A DNA stretch of 64,000 nucleotides from Acidobacteriaceae bacterium (GTDB lineage: Bacteria > Acidobacteriota > Terriglobia > Terriglobales > Acidobacteriaceae): positions 62,001 through 126,000 of the forward strand of contig JAPWKG010000026.1 in NCBI GenBank assembly GCA_028283625.1. Reading direction: 5' to 3'. This document shows positions 9,076 to 17,890 of this stretch, one piece after another. The notes beneath the pieces are model-generated. The model saw nothing but the letters and a program-made list of their open reading frames with translations, ran no database searches and had not been told where the DNA came from. How positions within the stretch are numbered: position 1 is the stretch's first letter; each line of letters opens with the position of its first letter. The translations under genes and the position numbers were made by a program.

Positions 9076-11031
9076 ATGGAATCGCAAGAGAAATTCAGCC
9101 GCGAAGAAAAGCTGGACGCCACGAAGCTGCATGTGGCGCAGTACCTTATCGCGTTGATTCTTCTGGGGCTGGGCGTGGGGCTGTGGCGTCTGCAGGTGCT
9201 GGGCGCGGACAGCTATCGCGTGCTGGCGGAACAGAATCGCATCCGTAAGGTGCCGGTGCTGGCGCCCCGTGGCAAGATTTTTGACCGCGAAGGCCGCATC
9301 ATCGTGGACAACTACCCTTCGGTGAGCTGCTACCTGCTGCGCGAGCAGCAGAAGAATCTGCAGGCGGACCTTCCGCGCATTGCGCAGGGGCTGCACATGC
9401 AGGTGGACCAGATTGACGCGTTGCTGAAGCGTTATGCCTACGCTCCCAAGTATCAGCCGATTCCGTTGAAGCAGGACATTACGCCGGACGAACAGGCGTT
9501 TATCGAAGCGCACAGGAATGAGCTGCCGGAGCTGCAGACGCTGGAAGAGGAGCGTCGTCTGTATCCGCGCGATGGCTTCATGGCGCATGTGATCGGGTAT
9601 GTGGGTGAGGTCAGCGAGAACGATCTGAACAACTCGAAGTTTGCGTTTTACTCGCCGGGCGATGTGGTGGGTAAGGGCGGCATCGAGGAGGCGTACGACG
9701 AGATTCTGCGGGGACAGGATGGCTCTCGCGATGTCATCGTGAACTCGCACGGCAAGGAGGTCGGGTTGATGGGGCAGGAGGTCGCCCGTCCGGGCCGCGA
9801 TCTTCGCCTGACGATCGACCTTGATCTGCAGAAGGCCGCGGAACGTGCGCTTGAGGGTAAAAACGGCGCGATTGTGGCCATGGACCCGCATACGGGCGAG
9901 ATTCTGGCGATGGCCTCACGCCCCACGTTTGATCCGAACCAGTTCTCCGTGCGTTTGACCAAGGCGTATTGGAACCAGATTCTGACCGATCCGAATCACC
10001 CGCTGCTGAACAAGGCGATTCAGGCTCAGCTGGCGCCGGGCTCTACCTTCAAAGTCATTATGACGATGGCCGGATTGCAGGAGAATGTGGCGCAGGATAT
10101 GAAGGTGACCTGCAACGGAGGCGCAACCTTCTATGGCCATTTCTTTGCCTGTGACCGGAGCCACGGCTACGTCGATATTCATAACGCGCTGCCGTACTCC
10201 TGCGATACGTTCTATTACACGCTGGCCAATCGCCTGGGCATCGATACGATGGCGCGTTATGCGACCTCGGTGGGGATCGGCGAGAAGACCGGGGTTGATC
10301 TTCCGAATGAGGCCGCCGGTGTTATGCCGAGCGAAGCCTGGAAGATGAAGGTGCTGCACGACAAGTGGTATGCCGGCGAGACGATCTCCGTGGGCATTGG
10401 CCAGGGAGCGATTCAGGCTACACCGCTGCAGCTGGCTCGTGCGCTCTCTGGCATTGCGTCCGGTGGCGTGTTGCGCCGACCTCACCTGGTCTTTGACGAG
10501 GAGTTGGCTCCGGACGAGCTTTCGGCCCTGCACGATACCTATCCGGGGTCGGGCGAGAAGCGGGTTCCGCTGACGCCGGAGAACTGGCAGATTATTACCG
10601 ACGATCTGGCGAATGTAACCGGGCCGATCGGGACAGCGGCTTCGGCACATCTGGAAGGCGTGGACTTTGCCGGCAAGACGGGAACGGCGCAGGTGGTGAG
10701 TCATAGCGCGTTGTCGAAGGTGGCCAAGGGAACGAATACGCTGCCCAACGCCTGGTTTGTCGGGATGACGCCGCGTCGTAATCCGGACATTGTGGTGGCG
10801 GTGCTGTGGGAGCATGGCAACTGGGGGAACAATGCCGCGAACCTGGCCAGCGAGGTGATTACGGCGTTTGTGAACAAGCAGCGCCAGCGGGCAGGCAATC
10901 TGGTGAAGCTGGCTGAGGTGAAGCCGGCTGCTGGGGTTGCGGGCTCGGCCGCGTCTTCAAACGCGGCGACAGGAGCGGAGACGACGGCGGAGAAAGCTGC
11001 TGCGCCGCAGACGCAGAGCGAAACTCCCTAA
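9076..11031 (+). CDS. mrdA: Penicillin-binding protein 2 (elongasome transpeptidase)
   Basis: Starting at the ATG at 9076, preceded by AGGGA, the protein has 651 aa. There is a N-terminal membrane anchor (LIALILLGLGVGLW), then the PBP dimerisation domain (PRGKIFDREGRII). The transpeptidase domain carries the active-site SxxK (GSTFK, near residue 325), the second motif YSCDTFYY and the KTGT motif (GKTGTAQ). PBP2 crosslinks peptidoglycan during elongation and works with RodA. A TTG at 9061 gives a five-residue longer protein but has no better ribosome site. A TACAAT at 9029 could be part of an internal promoter, but no matching -35 is seen. The C-terminus is Ala/Thr-rich low complexity. Confidence 0.95.
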   Translation: MESQEKFSREEKLDATKLHVAQYLIALILLGLGVGLWRLQVLGADSYRVLAEQNRIRKVPVLAPRGKIFDREGRIIVDNYPSVSCYLLREQQKNLQADLPRIAQGLHMQVDQIDALLKRYAYAPKYQPIPLKQDITPDEQAFIEAHRNELPELQTLEEERRLYPRDGFMAHVIGYVGEVSENDLNNSKFAFYSPGDVVGKGGIEEAYDEILRGQDGSRDVIVNSHGKEVGLMGQEVARPGRDLRLTIDLDLQKAAERALEGKNGAIVAMDPHTGEILAMASRPTFDPNQFSVRLTKAYWNQILTDPNHPLLNKAIQAQLAPGSTFKVIMTMAGLQENVAQDMKVTCNGGATFYGHFFACDRSHGYVDIHNALPYSCDTFYYTLANRLGIDTMARYATSVGIGEKTGVDLPNEAAGVMPSEAWKMKVLHDKWYAGETISVGIGQGAIQATPLQLARALSGIASGGVLRRPHLVFDEELAPDELSALHDTYPGSGEKRVPLTPENWQIITDDLANVTGPIGTAASAHLEGVDFAGKTGTAQVVSHSALSKVAKGTNTLPNAWFVGMTPRRNPDIVVAVLWEHGNWGNNAANLASEVITAFVNKQRQRAGNLVKLAEVKPAAGVAGSAASSNAATGAETTAEKAAAPQTQSETP

Positions 11032-11122
11032 GCGTCTTCTCGCTCCGTGATTGAGCCGGCCTGCTCTGACCCGGTGGCTGAAGCCTGAGCGGGCCGGGAA
11101 AAAGCCGAATAGACTGTTGCTG

Positions 11123-12232
11123 ATGGCTCGCAGAGGATTTCGCGATTTCGACTGGACGTTGCTGGCGTTTGTGCTGGTTTTGTCTGTGATCAGTGTGCTC
11201 GAGATTCGCTCGGCCACGGCGATGACGAAGTTTCACGGCTTTGAGGTCAAGCAGCTTCTCTTTCTTCTGGTGGGCATCGGGTTGATGTTCGCGATGTCGA
11301 TGGTGGACTACCACCGGTTGCTGGACGTTGCCAATATTGCCTATGGCGCAAGCTTGTTCTCGCTGGTGGCTGTTCTGATTCCGCATGTCGGTCAGAAGGT
11401 TCTGGGCGCGCGGCGCTGGATCAACCTGGGCGGGGGAGCGCACTTTCAGCCCTCGGAGTGGGTGAAGCTGGTGCTGATTGTGGCCATGGCCCGCTTTTTG
11501 TGGGGGCGCGCGGGCGAAGGCAAGGAGCTGAGCTGGAAGGACGTCGGCAAGGCCTGCGCGCTGGTGCTGGTGCCGATGGCGCTGGTGTTGAAGCAGCCGG
11601 ATCTCGGCACATCGCTGACCTACCTGCCGGTGCTGGTCGCGGGCCTGTTTCTGGGCGGCATGCGGTTGAAACAGGCGGGAATCATCGTGCTCGGACTGGT
11701 GGTGGTGCTGGGCATCGGCTACGGCGCGGGGAAGCGGCTGAAGCCTTACCAGCAGAAGCGTATCGATGCGTTTTTGAACCCGGATTCGGATCCGAAGGGC
11801 TCGGGCTACCAGATCAAGCAGTCGTTGATTGCGGTGGGTTCGGGCGGTGTCTGGGGGCAGGGCACCAACAAAGGCTCACAGACGCAGGGCGACTTTCTGC
11901 CCATCCCTTATACGGACTTTATCTTCGCGGCGTTTTGCGAAGAGCATGGCTTTGTCGGGGCCACCTTTGTGCTGCTGCTGTATTTTCTGATTCTGGTCCG
12001 GCTGGTGCAGAACGCCCAGACCGCGAGCGATCCTCCCGGGACGCTGCTGATTATGGGGATTACCGGGGTGATGCTCTTTCAGATCGCAATCAATATCGGC
12101 ATGTGCATCGGGTTGATGCCGGTGACGGGAATTCCGCTGCCGTTGATGAGCTACGGCGGTTCCTCGATTATTTTTACCTTTCTTTCCCTTGGGATCGTTA
12201 TGAACGTGCGAATGCGGCGGTTTGTGAACTAG
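11123..12232 (+). CDS. rodA: Peptidoglycan glycosyltransferase RodA (SEDS family)
   Basis: From the ATG at 11123 the protein has 369 aa and about ten transmembrane helices. The family signatures include GARRWINLG, KQPDLGTSLTYLP and the C-terminal GLMPVTGIPLPLMSYGGSS, all diagnostic of FtsW/RodA/SpoVE proteins. RodA polymerises glycan strands from lipid II and pairs with the PBP2 encoded immediately upstream. The ORF track extends to a TTG at 11051, which adds 24 residues unlike the family; the MARRGFRDFDW start fits better. This is the last gene of the mreCD-mrdA-rodA block. A 542-bp gap separates it from the RNase gene. Confidence 0.93.
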   Translation: MARRGFRDFDWTLLAFVLVLSVISVLEIRSATAMTKFHGFEVKQLLFLLVGIGLMFAMSMVDYHRLLDVANIAYGASLFSLVAVLIPHVGQKVLGARRWINLGGGAHFQPSEWVKLVLIVAMARFLWGRAGEGKELSWKDVGKACALVLVPMALVLKQPDLGTSLTYLPVLVAGLFLGGMRLKQAGIIVLGLVVVLGIGYGAGKRLKPYQQKRIDAFLNPDSDPKGSGYQIKQSLIAVGSGGVWGQGTNKGSQTQGDFLPIPYTDFIFAAFCEEHGFVGATFVLLLYFLILVRLVQNAQTASDPPGTLLIMGITGVMLFQIAINIGMCIGLMPVTGIPLPLMSYGGSSIIFTFLSLGIVMNVRMRRFVN

Positions 12233-12774
12233 GGGGGCCTAAACGCGAGGCTAAGAAAGAAGGGGCAGGATGGCAGGAGACTTGCCCCCAAAAATGTTGC
12301 ATACTAGGGGAAGACATCGTCCTGGTCTGACGCCAGCACGGTGAGCAGTAAGCCGGTCTCCGCGGATGACGATTTTCCCGCCGGGGCCGAGACACACAAG
12401 TTTAGATAGAAGGCCGGCCAGGCACCGATCTCATTTTTGCGGGCCGGACAGGTTTGAGGATGCACCGAAACGGACGGCTAACGGCCCCGCCTCAGCATGA
12501 GGCAGTGTTGGTCACAAACTCCGTTTTTGGCGTCTCGCGCTACGGCGCACGCGGTTACACACTGAACATCAGGGCACAACTCGACAGCCTGCGTCTTCGC
12601 TCTCAGCGGAGCGGCGGGCTGTGGTTTTTGTCGAGCGCTCCACCTGTTCTTCCCGCCCCTCAAACCCTGTCCTCAACCGCGAAGGTGGTCTGCGTGGCTT
12701 AGGCCACGCGGTCGATTCAGATTGGGTCTGTTCCGGCAGCTCGTCCTTCAAGACGGGCAGAAAGCGGGACAGCA
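12233..12774 (+). other. Long non-coding leader/promoter region of the RNase E/G gene
   Basis: These 542 bp lie between rodA and the RNase E/G gene. The short ORFs on either strand have no family resemblance and run through each other, so I call no gene. A 7-bp stem with a TTAG loop (GCGTGGC/GCCACGC, 12692-12709) and a small GCCTC/GAGGC hairpin near 12490 are visible. No clear promoter hexamers were found. A long leader is notable because E. coli RNase E controls its own mRNA through its 5' UTR. Confidence 0.4.
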
Positions 12775-15700
12775 ATGTCGAAGGAAATTTATATCTCCAG
12801 CACGCCGCAGGAAACGCGGCTAGCGATCGTCGAAAGCGACGCACTCTCGGAGATTTACTACGAACGTGAGAACGAATACACGCTTGCGGGCTCCATTTAT
12901 AACGGGCGCGTAACCCGTGTGCTGCCAGGCATGCAGTCGAGCTTTGTCGACATCGGCCTGGAGCGCGATGCCTTCCTGTACATCACGGACTTTATGGAAG
13001 AGGCCGGTGAGTCGGCCGAGTTTGAAGGCGAACGGTCTTCGGGCGGTAGCGGAAATGGTGGTGGCGGTGGCCGTCGCCGTGGTCGCCGTGGCAACGGAGA
13101 GCGTCCGCGCGTGGAAGGCGAAAGCACCGAGGAAACCACGGATCTGCAGGCTGAGGACGGCGGCGAAGAGTACGCTGCGGAAGGCTCGCCGCGTGAAGAG
13201 GAAGAGATTGGCGAAGGTGCTCCGGGGGCCGATGGCAGCCGTCGCTGGCGTGGCCGTCGTGGTCGCCGTCGTGGCCGTGGTGGCGATCGTGGCAACGAGC
13301 GCGGCGCAGCCGGTCAGGCGCAGCCTTCGGAGGAGCCGCAGGTGGTCGTGGAGGGCGGCTATGACAATGCGGAGCCGTTTGCGGCTGCGGAAGAGCCACA
13401 GGCCGTTGAGGAGTCCTCGTTCGAGGCGCCGCGTCGTGAAGGGGGCCGTCGTGAAGGCCGTCGCGGCCGTCGTGACCGTGACCGTGGCGAGCGCCGCGAG
13501 CGTGGTGAACGCGCCCAGGCTGAGCCGCAGGCAGAGAGCCTTGCGTTTGAGGCAGCTGCAGGGGAGCCGTTCATTCTGCCGGGCGAGAGCCTTTCGAAGT
13601 ATCGTCCGCGCGCTGAAGGCGAGACCGACGAACCGAAGGAAGAGCTGAAGGCCACTGCGCCGGTTGTGGATGCGTTTGTCGCCGCTGGTTGGGACGGCGG
13701 TCTGGTGCTTCCCGGTGAGACGCTGCGTTCGCGCGGTGCTTCTTCCAGTGCGGCGCCGGCTGCGGATGTTGCCAGCGATGAGGATATTCGCCGTTACGCA
13801 CGCGCGGAGCGTGGTGAGGCTGCTGAGGGTGGCCGTGATCGCCGCCGTGATCGCGATGGCCGTCGTGGCCGCCGCGAGCGGGCCATTGATCCGGCTGAGG
13901 CGGTTCTGCCGGCGGTGACCAGCCAGCACGAGCCCGAAGCCACTGTGCTGCCGCTCACCGACGATGCGCCTTCGTTTGAAACGGCGGAGACCGAAGAGCG
14001 TTTTGCCGAAGCGCACGCTCATGAGCAGGACACCGCGCATGCCGAGTTTCTGGCACAGCGCCAGCAGGCACAGGCCGAGGCGGAGCTCGAGGTCGAAAGT
14101 CTGGTGATTGACGCTGCACCGGCCGAGCCTGCGGTGAGCGAAGAGGTTGTGGAAGCCACGGAGGAGTTTCACGAAACCGTTGCCGAATACGAGCCGGAAG
14201 AGAATGCTTCGGCATCGTTCCGCGTAGACACGGGCGAGACGCGTGAGTTCCGTCAGAGTGCACCGGCAGAAGAGCCTGCGGCGGAAGAGCATGAGTTTAC
14301 CTCGGTGCAGTCGTCGGGCGAGATGCTCTCTGAGCCGGTGGTGGTCGAAGAGGGGGCGGAGGAAAGCTCTCCGATCGAGCACGAAGGCGCGGTGCTGGAT
14401 GTGCACGCGGGCGAGAGCGAATCGGCTCCGCTGGCAGCGCAGCAGCACTTTGAGCCGGGGGAAGGCGATCTGGAGGAAGAGCTGCTCGACGAGGAGGACG
14501 ACGGTGTTCTCACGCTGCAGGCTTCCGACTTTGACGACACGGAAGAAGAGACGCTGGAAGCTGCCCCCGAGCTGGGTGCGCTGCTGAACGACATGTCGCT
14601 GGACGCGCTGGTGATTCCGGATGTGGCCGAGGACGATCTCGACGAAGAAATGGACTTCGAGGACGAAGACCTTGAAGAGGACGAGCTGGACGAAGGCGAA
14701 GAGCTTTCGGGATCGGATATCAGCGAGGCCGAGGAAGAGGCCTTTGTTGCCAGCGATGAGTTTGAAGAGTCTGACGATGCGGTGATTACGGAGAACCCGG
14801 AGCGCCGTGAGCGCAGCGGCCGTCGTGGCCGTGGCCGCCGTGGCGGTAGCCGTGGCGCCCAGCGCGAACGGGCGCAGGTGGAGAGCGCACCGGAGCGCAG
14901 TGAGCCTCGCGAGGAGCGCAGCGAAGGCGGGGAGCCGCGCGCAGAGCGCAGCGAGCGCCGCCGTGATCGTCGCGGAATGGCTGGTTCGCGTTCCGGCGGC
15001 CGTATGTCGCGTGCCTCGGCACAGTTGACTAACCTGCCGGCGATCAGCGACCTGCTGAAGCCCGGGCAGGAAGTTCTGGTGCAGATTGCCAAGGAGCCGA
15101 TTGCGAAGAAGGGTGCGCGTATTACCTCGCACATCGCTCTTCCGGGACGCTTCCTGGTCTTCATGCCGACCGTGTCGCACGTAGGTGTTTCGCGCAAGAT
15201 CGAGTCCGATGGCGAGCGCCGTCGTTTGAAGGAGATTCTGCTCAGCGAGCGTGGCGAGGCTTCAGGAGGCTTCATCGTGCGCACGGCCGCGGCCGGTGCA
15301 AGCGAAGAGGAGTTGCGCAGTGATCTGCGTTTCCTGTTGAACCTGTGGGCCGATATCAAGCAGCGCTCCGAGGCGTCGAAGTCTCCGGCGCTGATCTACC
15401 ACGATCTCAATCTGGTCGAGCGCATCCTGCGCGATCAGGTCACCGATAACTTCTCGGCGATCTGGGTAGATACGGAAGATGCGTATGAACGCGTGCTGCG
15501 CTTCCTGCAGCGCTTCCAGCCGAGCCTGATTCGCCGCGTGAAGCTGTACACCAAGGAGACGCCGCTGTTTGAGCAGTTCGGTATCTCCGAGGAGATCAAC
15601 AAGGCGCTGCGTTCCAAGGTGTGGCTGAAGTCGGGTGGATCGATCGTGATCAACCAGACCGAAGCGCTTGTCGCAATCGATATCAACACGGGCAAGTACG

Positions 15701-16236
15701 TTGGAAAGACGGCTCGCCTGGAAGACACGATTGTGAAGACGAACCTCGATGCGATCCCCGAGATCGTTCGCCAGATTCGTCTGCGCGATCTGGGCGGCAT
15801 CATCGTGATCGACTTCATCGACATGGACGAGCGCAAGAATCGCCAGAAGGTGCTGCAGGCTCTGGAAGAAGAGCTGAAGAAGGATCGTGCTCCGTCGAAG
15901 GTTCTGCAGTTCAACGACTTCGGTCTGGTGGCGATTACCCGCAAGCGCGTGAAGCAGTCGCTGGAGCGTACGCTTTCGACGACGTGCTCGATCTGCGCCG
16001 GTACCGGCATGGTCAAGAGCCCGGTCACGGTCTGCAACGAGATCTACATCGAGCTGCGCAAGATGCACAAGCATCTGGACAAGGGCGATGTGATGCTGCG
16101 CGTGCATCCTGAGGTGGTCAAGCACCTGAAGCTGAACAACGCCAAGTGGCTGCAGGAGATGGAAGAGATGTCGAGCAAGACCATCCTGGTCAAGAGCGAT
16201 CCGAGCCTGCATCCGGAGCAGTTCGATATTCACTAA
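12775..16236 (+). CDS. rng: RNase E/G family endoribonuclease with giant S1-domain insertion
   Basis: The 1153-aa protein starts MSKEIYISSTPQETRLAIV, followed by the first half of the S1 domain (to about residue 80). A 660-residue low-complexity insertion follows: Arg/Gly-rich RGRRG blocks flank a strongly acidic Glu/Asp centre. The S1 domain resumes near residue 748 (DLLKPGQEVLVQIAKEP). The catalytic DNase I-like domain has VAIDINTGKYVG and IVIDFIDMDER, whose aspartates bind Mg2+. A CSICAGTGMV zinc-link cysteine pair follows. The enzyme cleaves single-stranded AU-rich RNA in mRNA decay and rRNA maturation. The C-terminus ends soon after the zinc link, so it is RNase G-like in layout. Gene order after rodA echoes the mreBCD-rng linkage of proteobacteria. 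Confidence 0.93.
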   Translation: MSKEIYISSTPQETRLAIVESDALSEIYYERENEYTLAGSIYNGRVTRVLPGMQSSFVDIGLERDAFLYITDFMEEAGESAEFEGERSSGGSGNGGGGGRRRGRRGNGERPRVEGESTEETTDLQAEDGGEEYAAEGSPREEEEIGEGAPGADGSRRWRGRRGRRRGRGGDRGNERGAAGQAQPSEEPQVVVEGGYDNAEPFAAAEEPQAVEESSFEAPRREGGRREGRRGRRDRDRGERRERGERAQAEPQAESLAFEAAAGEPFILPGESLSKYRPRAEGETDEPKEELKATAPVVDAFVAAGWDGGLVLPGETLRSRGASSSAAPAADVASDEDIRRYARAERGEAAEGGRDRRRDRDGRRGRRERAIDPAEAVLPAVTSQHEPEATVLPLTDDAPSFETAETEERFAEAHAHEQDTAHAEFLAQRQQAQAEAELEVESLVIDAAPAEPAVSEEVVEATEEFHETVAEYEPEENASASFRVDTGETREFRQSAPAEEPAAEEHEFTSVQSSGEMLSEPVVVEEGAEESSPIEHEGAVLDVHAGESESAPLAAQQHFEPGEGDLEEELLDEEDDGVLTLQASDFDDTEEETLEAAPELGALLNDMSLDALVIPDVAEDDLDEEMDFEDEDLEEDELDEGEELSGSDISEAEEEAFVASDEFEESDDAVITENPERRERSGRRGRGRRGGSRGAQRERAQVESAPERSEPREERSEGGEPRAERSERRRDRRGMAGSRSGGRMSRASAQLTNLPAISDLLKPGQEVLVQIAKEPIAKKGARITSHIALPGRFLVFMPTVSHVGVSRKIESDGERRRLKEILLSERGEASGGFIVRTAAAGASEEELRSDLRFLLNLWADIKQRSEASKSPALIYHDLNLVERILRDQVTDNFSAIWVDTEDAYERVLRFLQRFQPSLIRRVKLYTKETPLFEQFGISEEINKALRSKVWLKSGGSIVINQTEALVAIDINTGKYVGKTARLEDTIVKTNLDAIPEIVRQIRLRDLGGIIVIDFIDMDERKNRQKVLQALEEELKKDRAPSKVLQFNDFGLVAITRKRVKQSLERTLSTTCSICAGTGMVKSPVTVCNEIYIELRKMHKHLDKGDVMLRVHPEVVKHLKLNNAKWLQEMEEMSSKTILVKSDPSLHPEQFDIH

Positions 16237-16274
16237 ACCGCTTCCGTTGTGGAAGTGATCGCAGAACAGAGAGA

Positions 16275-16302
16275 CGGCGACCTTCGGGCCGCCGTTTCTT
16301 TT
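16275..16302 (+). terminator. Rho-independent terminator after the RNase E/G gene
   Basis: CGGCGACC and GGCCGCCG form an 8-bp stem with one A-C mismatch around a TTCG tetraloop. A TTTCTTTTT tail follows, 38 bp after the RNase stop. Confidence 0.8.
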
Positions 16303-16333
16303 CCCGCAGAGGGTGTGGGCAGGAGGGGGACGG

Positions 16334-17812
16334 ATGGAGGAGAGCGTAATGGAGCAGAGGACAACGGGCGTTGTGACGGTGGCGCGTCAGGAGGTTCTGG
16401 CTGGTTTGACCTCGGCGCTGTCGCTGGTGCCGGAGGTGGTGGGCTTTGCGCTGGTAGCGCATGTGAATCCTCTGACGGGCCTGTATGCGGCGTTCATCCT
16501 TTGTCTTGTGGCGGCGATCTGGGGCGGACGTCCTGGCATGATCTCCGGTGCGGCGGGTTCGATGGCGGTGGTGAGTGCAGGGCTGGTGCTGCAGCATGGG
16601 GTAGAGTACCTGTTTGCCACGATCGTGCTGACGGGTGTGATCCAACTGCTCTTTGCGTGGCTGCGGCTGGGCAAGCTGATTCGGATGGTGCCGCATGCGG
16701 TGATGGTGGGCTTTGTCAACGGTCTGGCGATCATCATCGGCTCAGCGCAGCTGCAGCACCTGAAGGAGAACGGGCACTGGATGGCGGCGCCGAAGCTGCT
16801 GACGATGCTCGGCCTGGTTGCGATCACCGCAGCCGTGACGGTGCTGTTGCCGAAGTGGACGAAGGCGATTCCTTCGGCGCTGGCAGGCATTCTGGCCGCA
16901 ACGGGTGCGGCCCTGCTGCTGCACCTTCCGGTACGTACGGTGGGGGATCTGGCCTCAATCCATGGCTCGCTGCCCCATGTTCATCTTCCCCAGGTGCCCT
17001 ACACGCTGGAAACGCTGAAGATCTGCCTGCCGTATGCGCTCATGCTGGCGACGATCGGGCTGGTGGAGACCTTGCTGACGCTGAACCTGATCGACGAAAT
17101 GACGGAGACGGCCGGTGCGCCGAACCGGGAGTCGATGGCGCAGGGTATCGGCAATTTGGTGGGGGCGTTGCTGGGCGGCATGGGCGGTTGCGCCATGATC
17201 GGGCAAAGCATGATCAACCTGAACGCGGGTGGGAGAAAGCGTTGGTCGGGTGTGGCGGCGGGGCTGTTTCTGCTTTCGTTCATTCTGTGGGGGTCGCATT
17301 GGATTGAGCGGATTCCCCTGGCGGCGCTGGTCGGTGTCATGTTCGTGGTCTCGTTTGAGACCTTCAACTGGAAGAGTCTGGGGTCGCTGGGCAAGGTGCC
17401 GGGACATGATGCGCTGGTGATGATTGTGGTGACCGTCGTGACGGTGCTGACGAATCTGGCCATCGCGGTCGTCTCCGGCATTGTGATTGCGGCGCTGGTC
17501 TTTGCCTGGGACCATGCGCAGCAGCTGGAGGTGGAGACCGAAGAGCGGGAGGATGCGAAGGTGTATCACCTGGACGGCTCGCTCTTCTTTGCCTCGGCGG
17601 CGCAGTTCAAAGGTTTCTTCTCGCCCCGTACAGACCCGGATCGGGTGGTGCTGGTTTTTGAGCAGGCGCGGGTGCTCGATGGTTCGGCGCTCGATGCGAT
17701 TGCCTCGGTGCAGGAAAAGTACGCGAAGCTGGGCAAGCGTATGGAGATGGTCGGGCTCAGTCAGCACTGTGACCGCTTGTTGCGTCGTAAAGGCCTGCTG
17801 CCGCAGGCATAA
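16334..17812 (+). CDS. SulP-family anion transporter with C-terminal STAS domain
   Basis: With the ATG at 16334, preceded by AGGAGG seven bases away, the protein has 492 aa. A hydrophobic core of about 10-14 helices contains the N-terminal LAGLTSALSLVPEVVGFALVAHVNPLTGLYAAF signature region of SulP permeases. The C-terminal 90 residues form a STAS domain (VYHLDGSLFFASA, then VLVFEQARVLDGSALDAIASV). SulP proteins move sulfate, bicarbonate or other inorganic anions across the inner membrane; the substrate cannot be decided here. An ATG at 16349 also has a good ribosome site. The gene stands between two strong terminators, so it is probably monocistronic. Confidence 0.88.
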   Translation: MEESVMEQRTTGVVTVARQEVLAGLTSALSLVPEVVGFALVAHVNPLTGLYAAFILCLVAAIWGGRPGMISGAAGSMAVVSAGLVLQHGVEYLFATIVLTGVIQLLFAWLRLGKLIRMVPHAVMVGFVNGLAIIIGSAQLQHLKENGHWMAAPKLLTMLGLVAITAAVTVLLPKWTKAIPSALAGILAATGAALLLHLPVRTVGDLASIHGSLPHVHLPQVPYTLETLKICLPYALMLATIGLVETLLTLNLIDEMTETAGAPNRESMAQGIGNLVGALLGGMGGCAMIGQSMINLNAGGRKRWSGVAAGLFLLSFILWGSHWIERIPLAALVGVMFVVSFETFNWKSLGSLGKVPGHDALVMIVVTVVTVLTNLAIAVVSGIVIAALVFAWDHAQQLEVETEEREDAKVYHLDGSLFFASAAQFKGFFSPRTDPDRVVLVFEQARVLDGSALDAIASVQEKYAKLGKRMEMVGLSQHCDRLLRRKGLLPQA

Positions 17813-17827
17813 CGAAAATCATCGAAT

Positions 17828-17866
17828 CGAACCGTAGGTGGCGGCTACGGTTCGGTTTGTTTTTCC
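17828..17866 (+). terminator. Rho-independent terminator after the SulP gene
   Basis: A perfect 10-bp stem (CGAACCGTAG/CTACGGTTCG) with a 7-nt loop is followed by GTTTGTTTTT. Confidence 0.85.
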
Positions 17867-17890
17867 GCTGCAGGATTGCCATAATTGTCC

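Noticed and set aside
12454-12869. Short ORFs of 82-91 aa in the RNase E/G leader
   Set aside because: They overlap on both strands and lack ribosome sites or recognisable motifs.
13020-15020. Tandem DNA repeat in the RNase E/G gene
   Set aside because: The similarity comes from RGRRG and acidic low-complexity codons and has no fixed repeat length.
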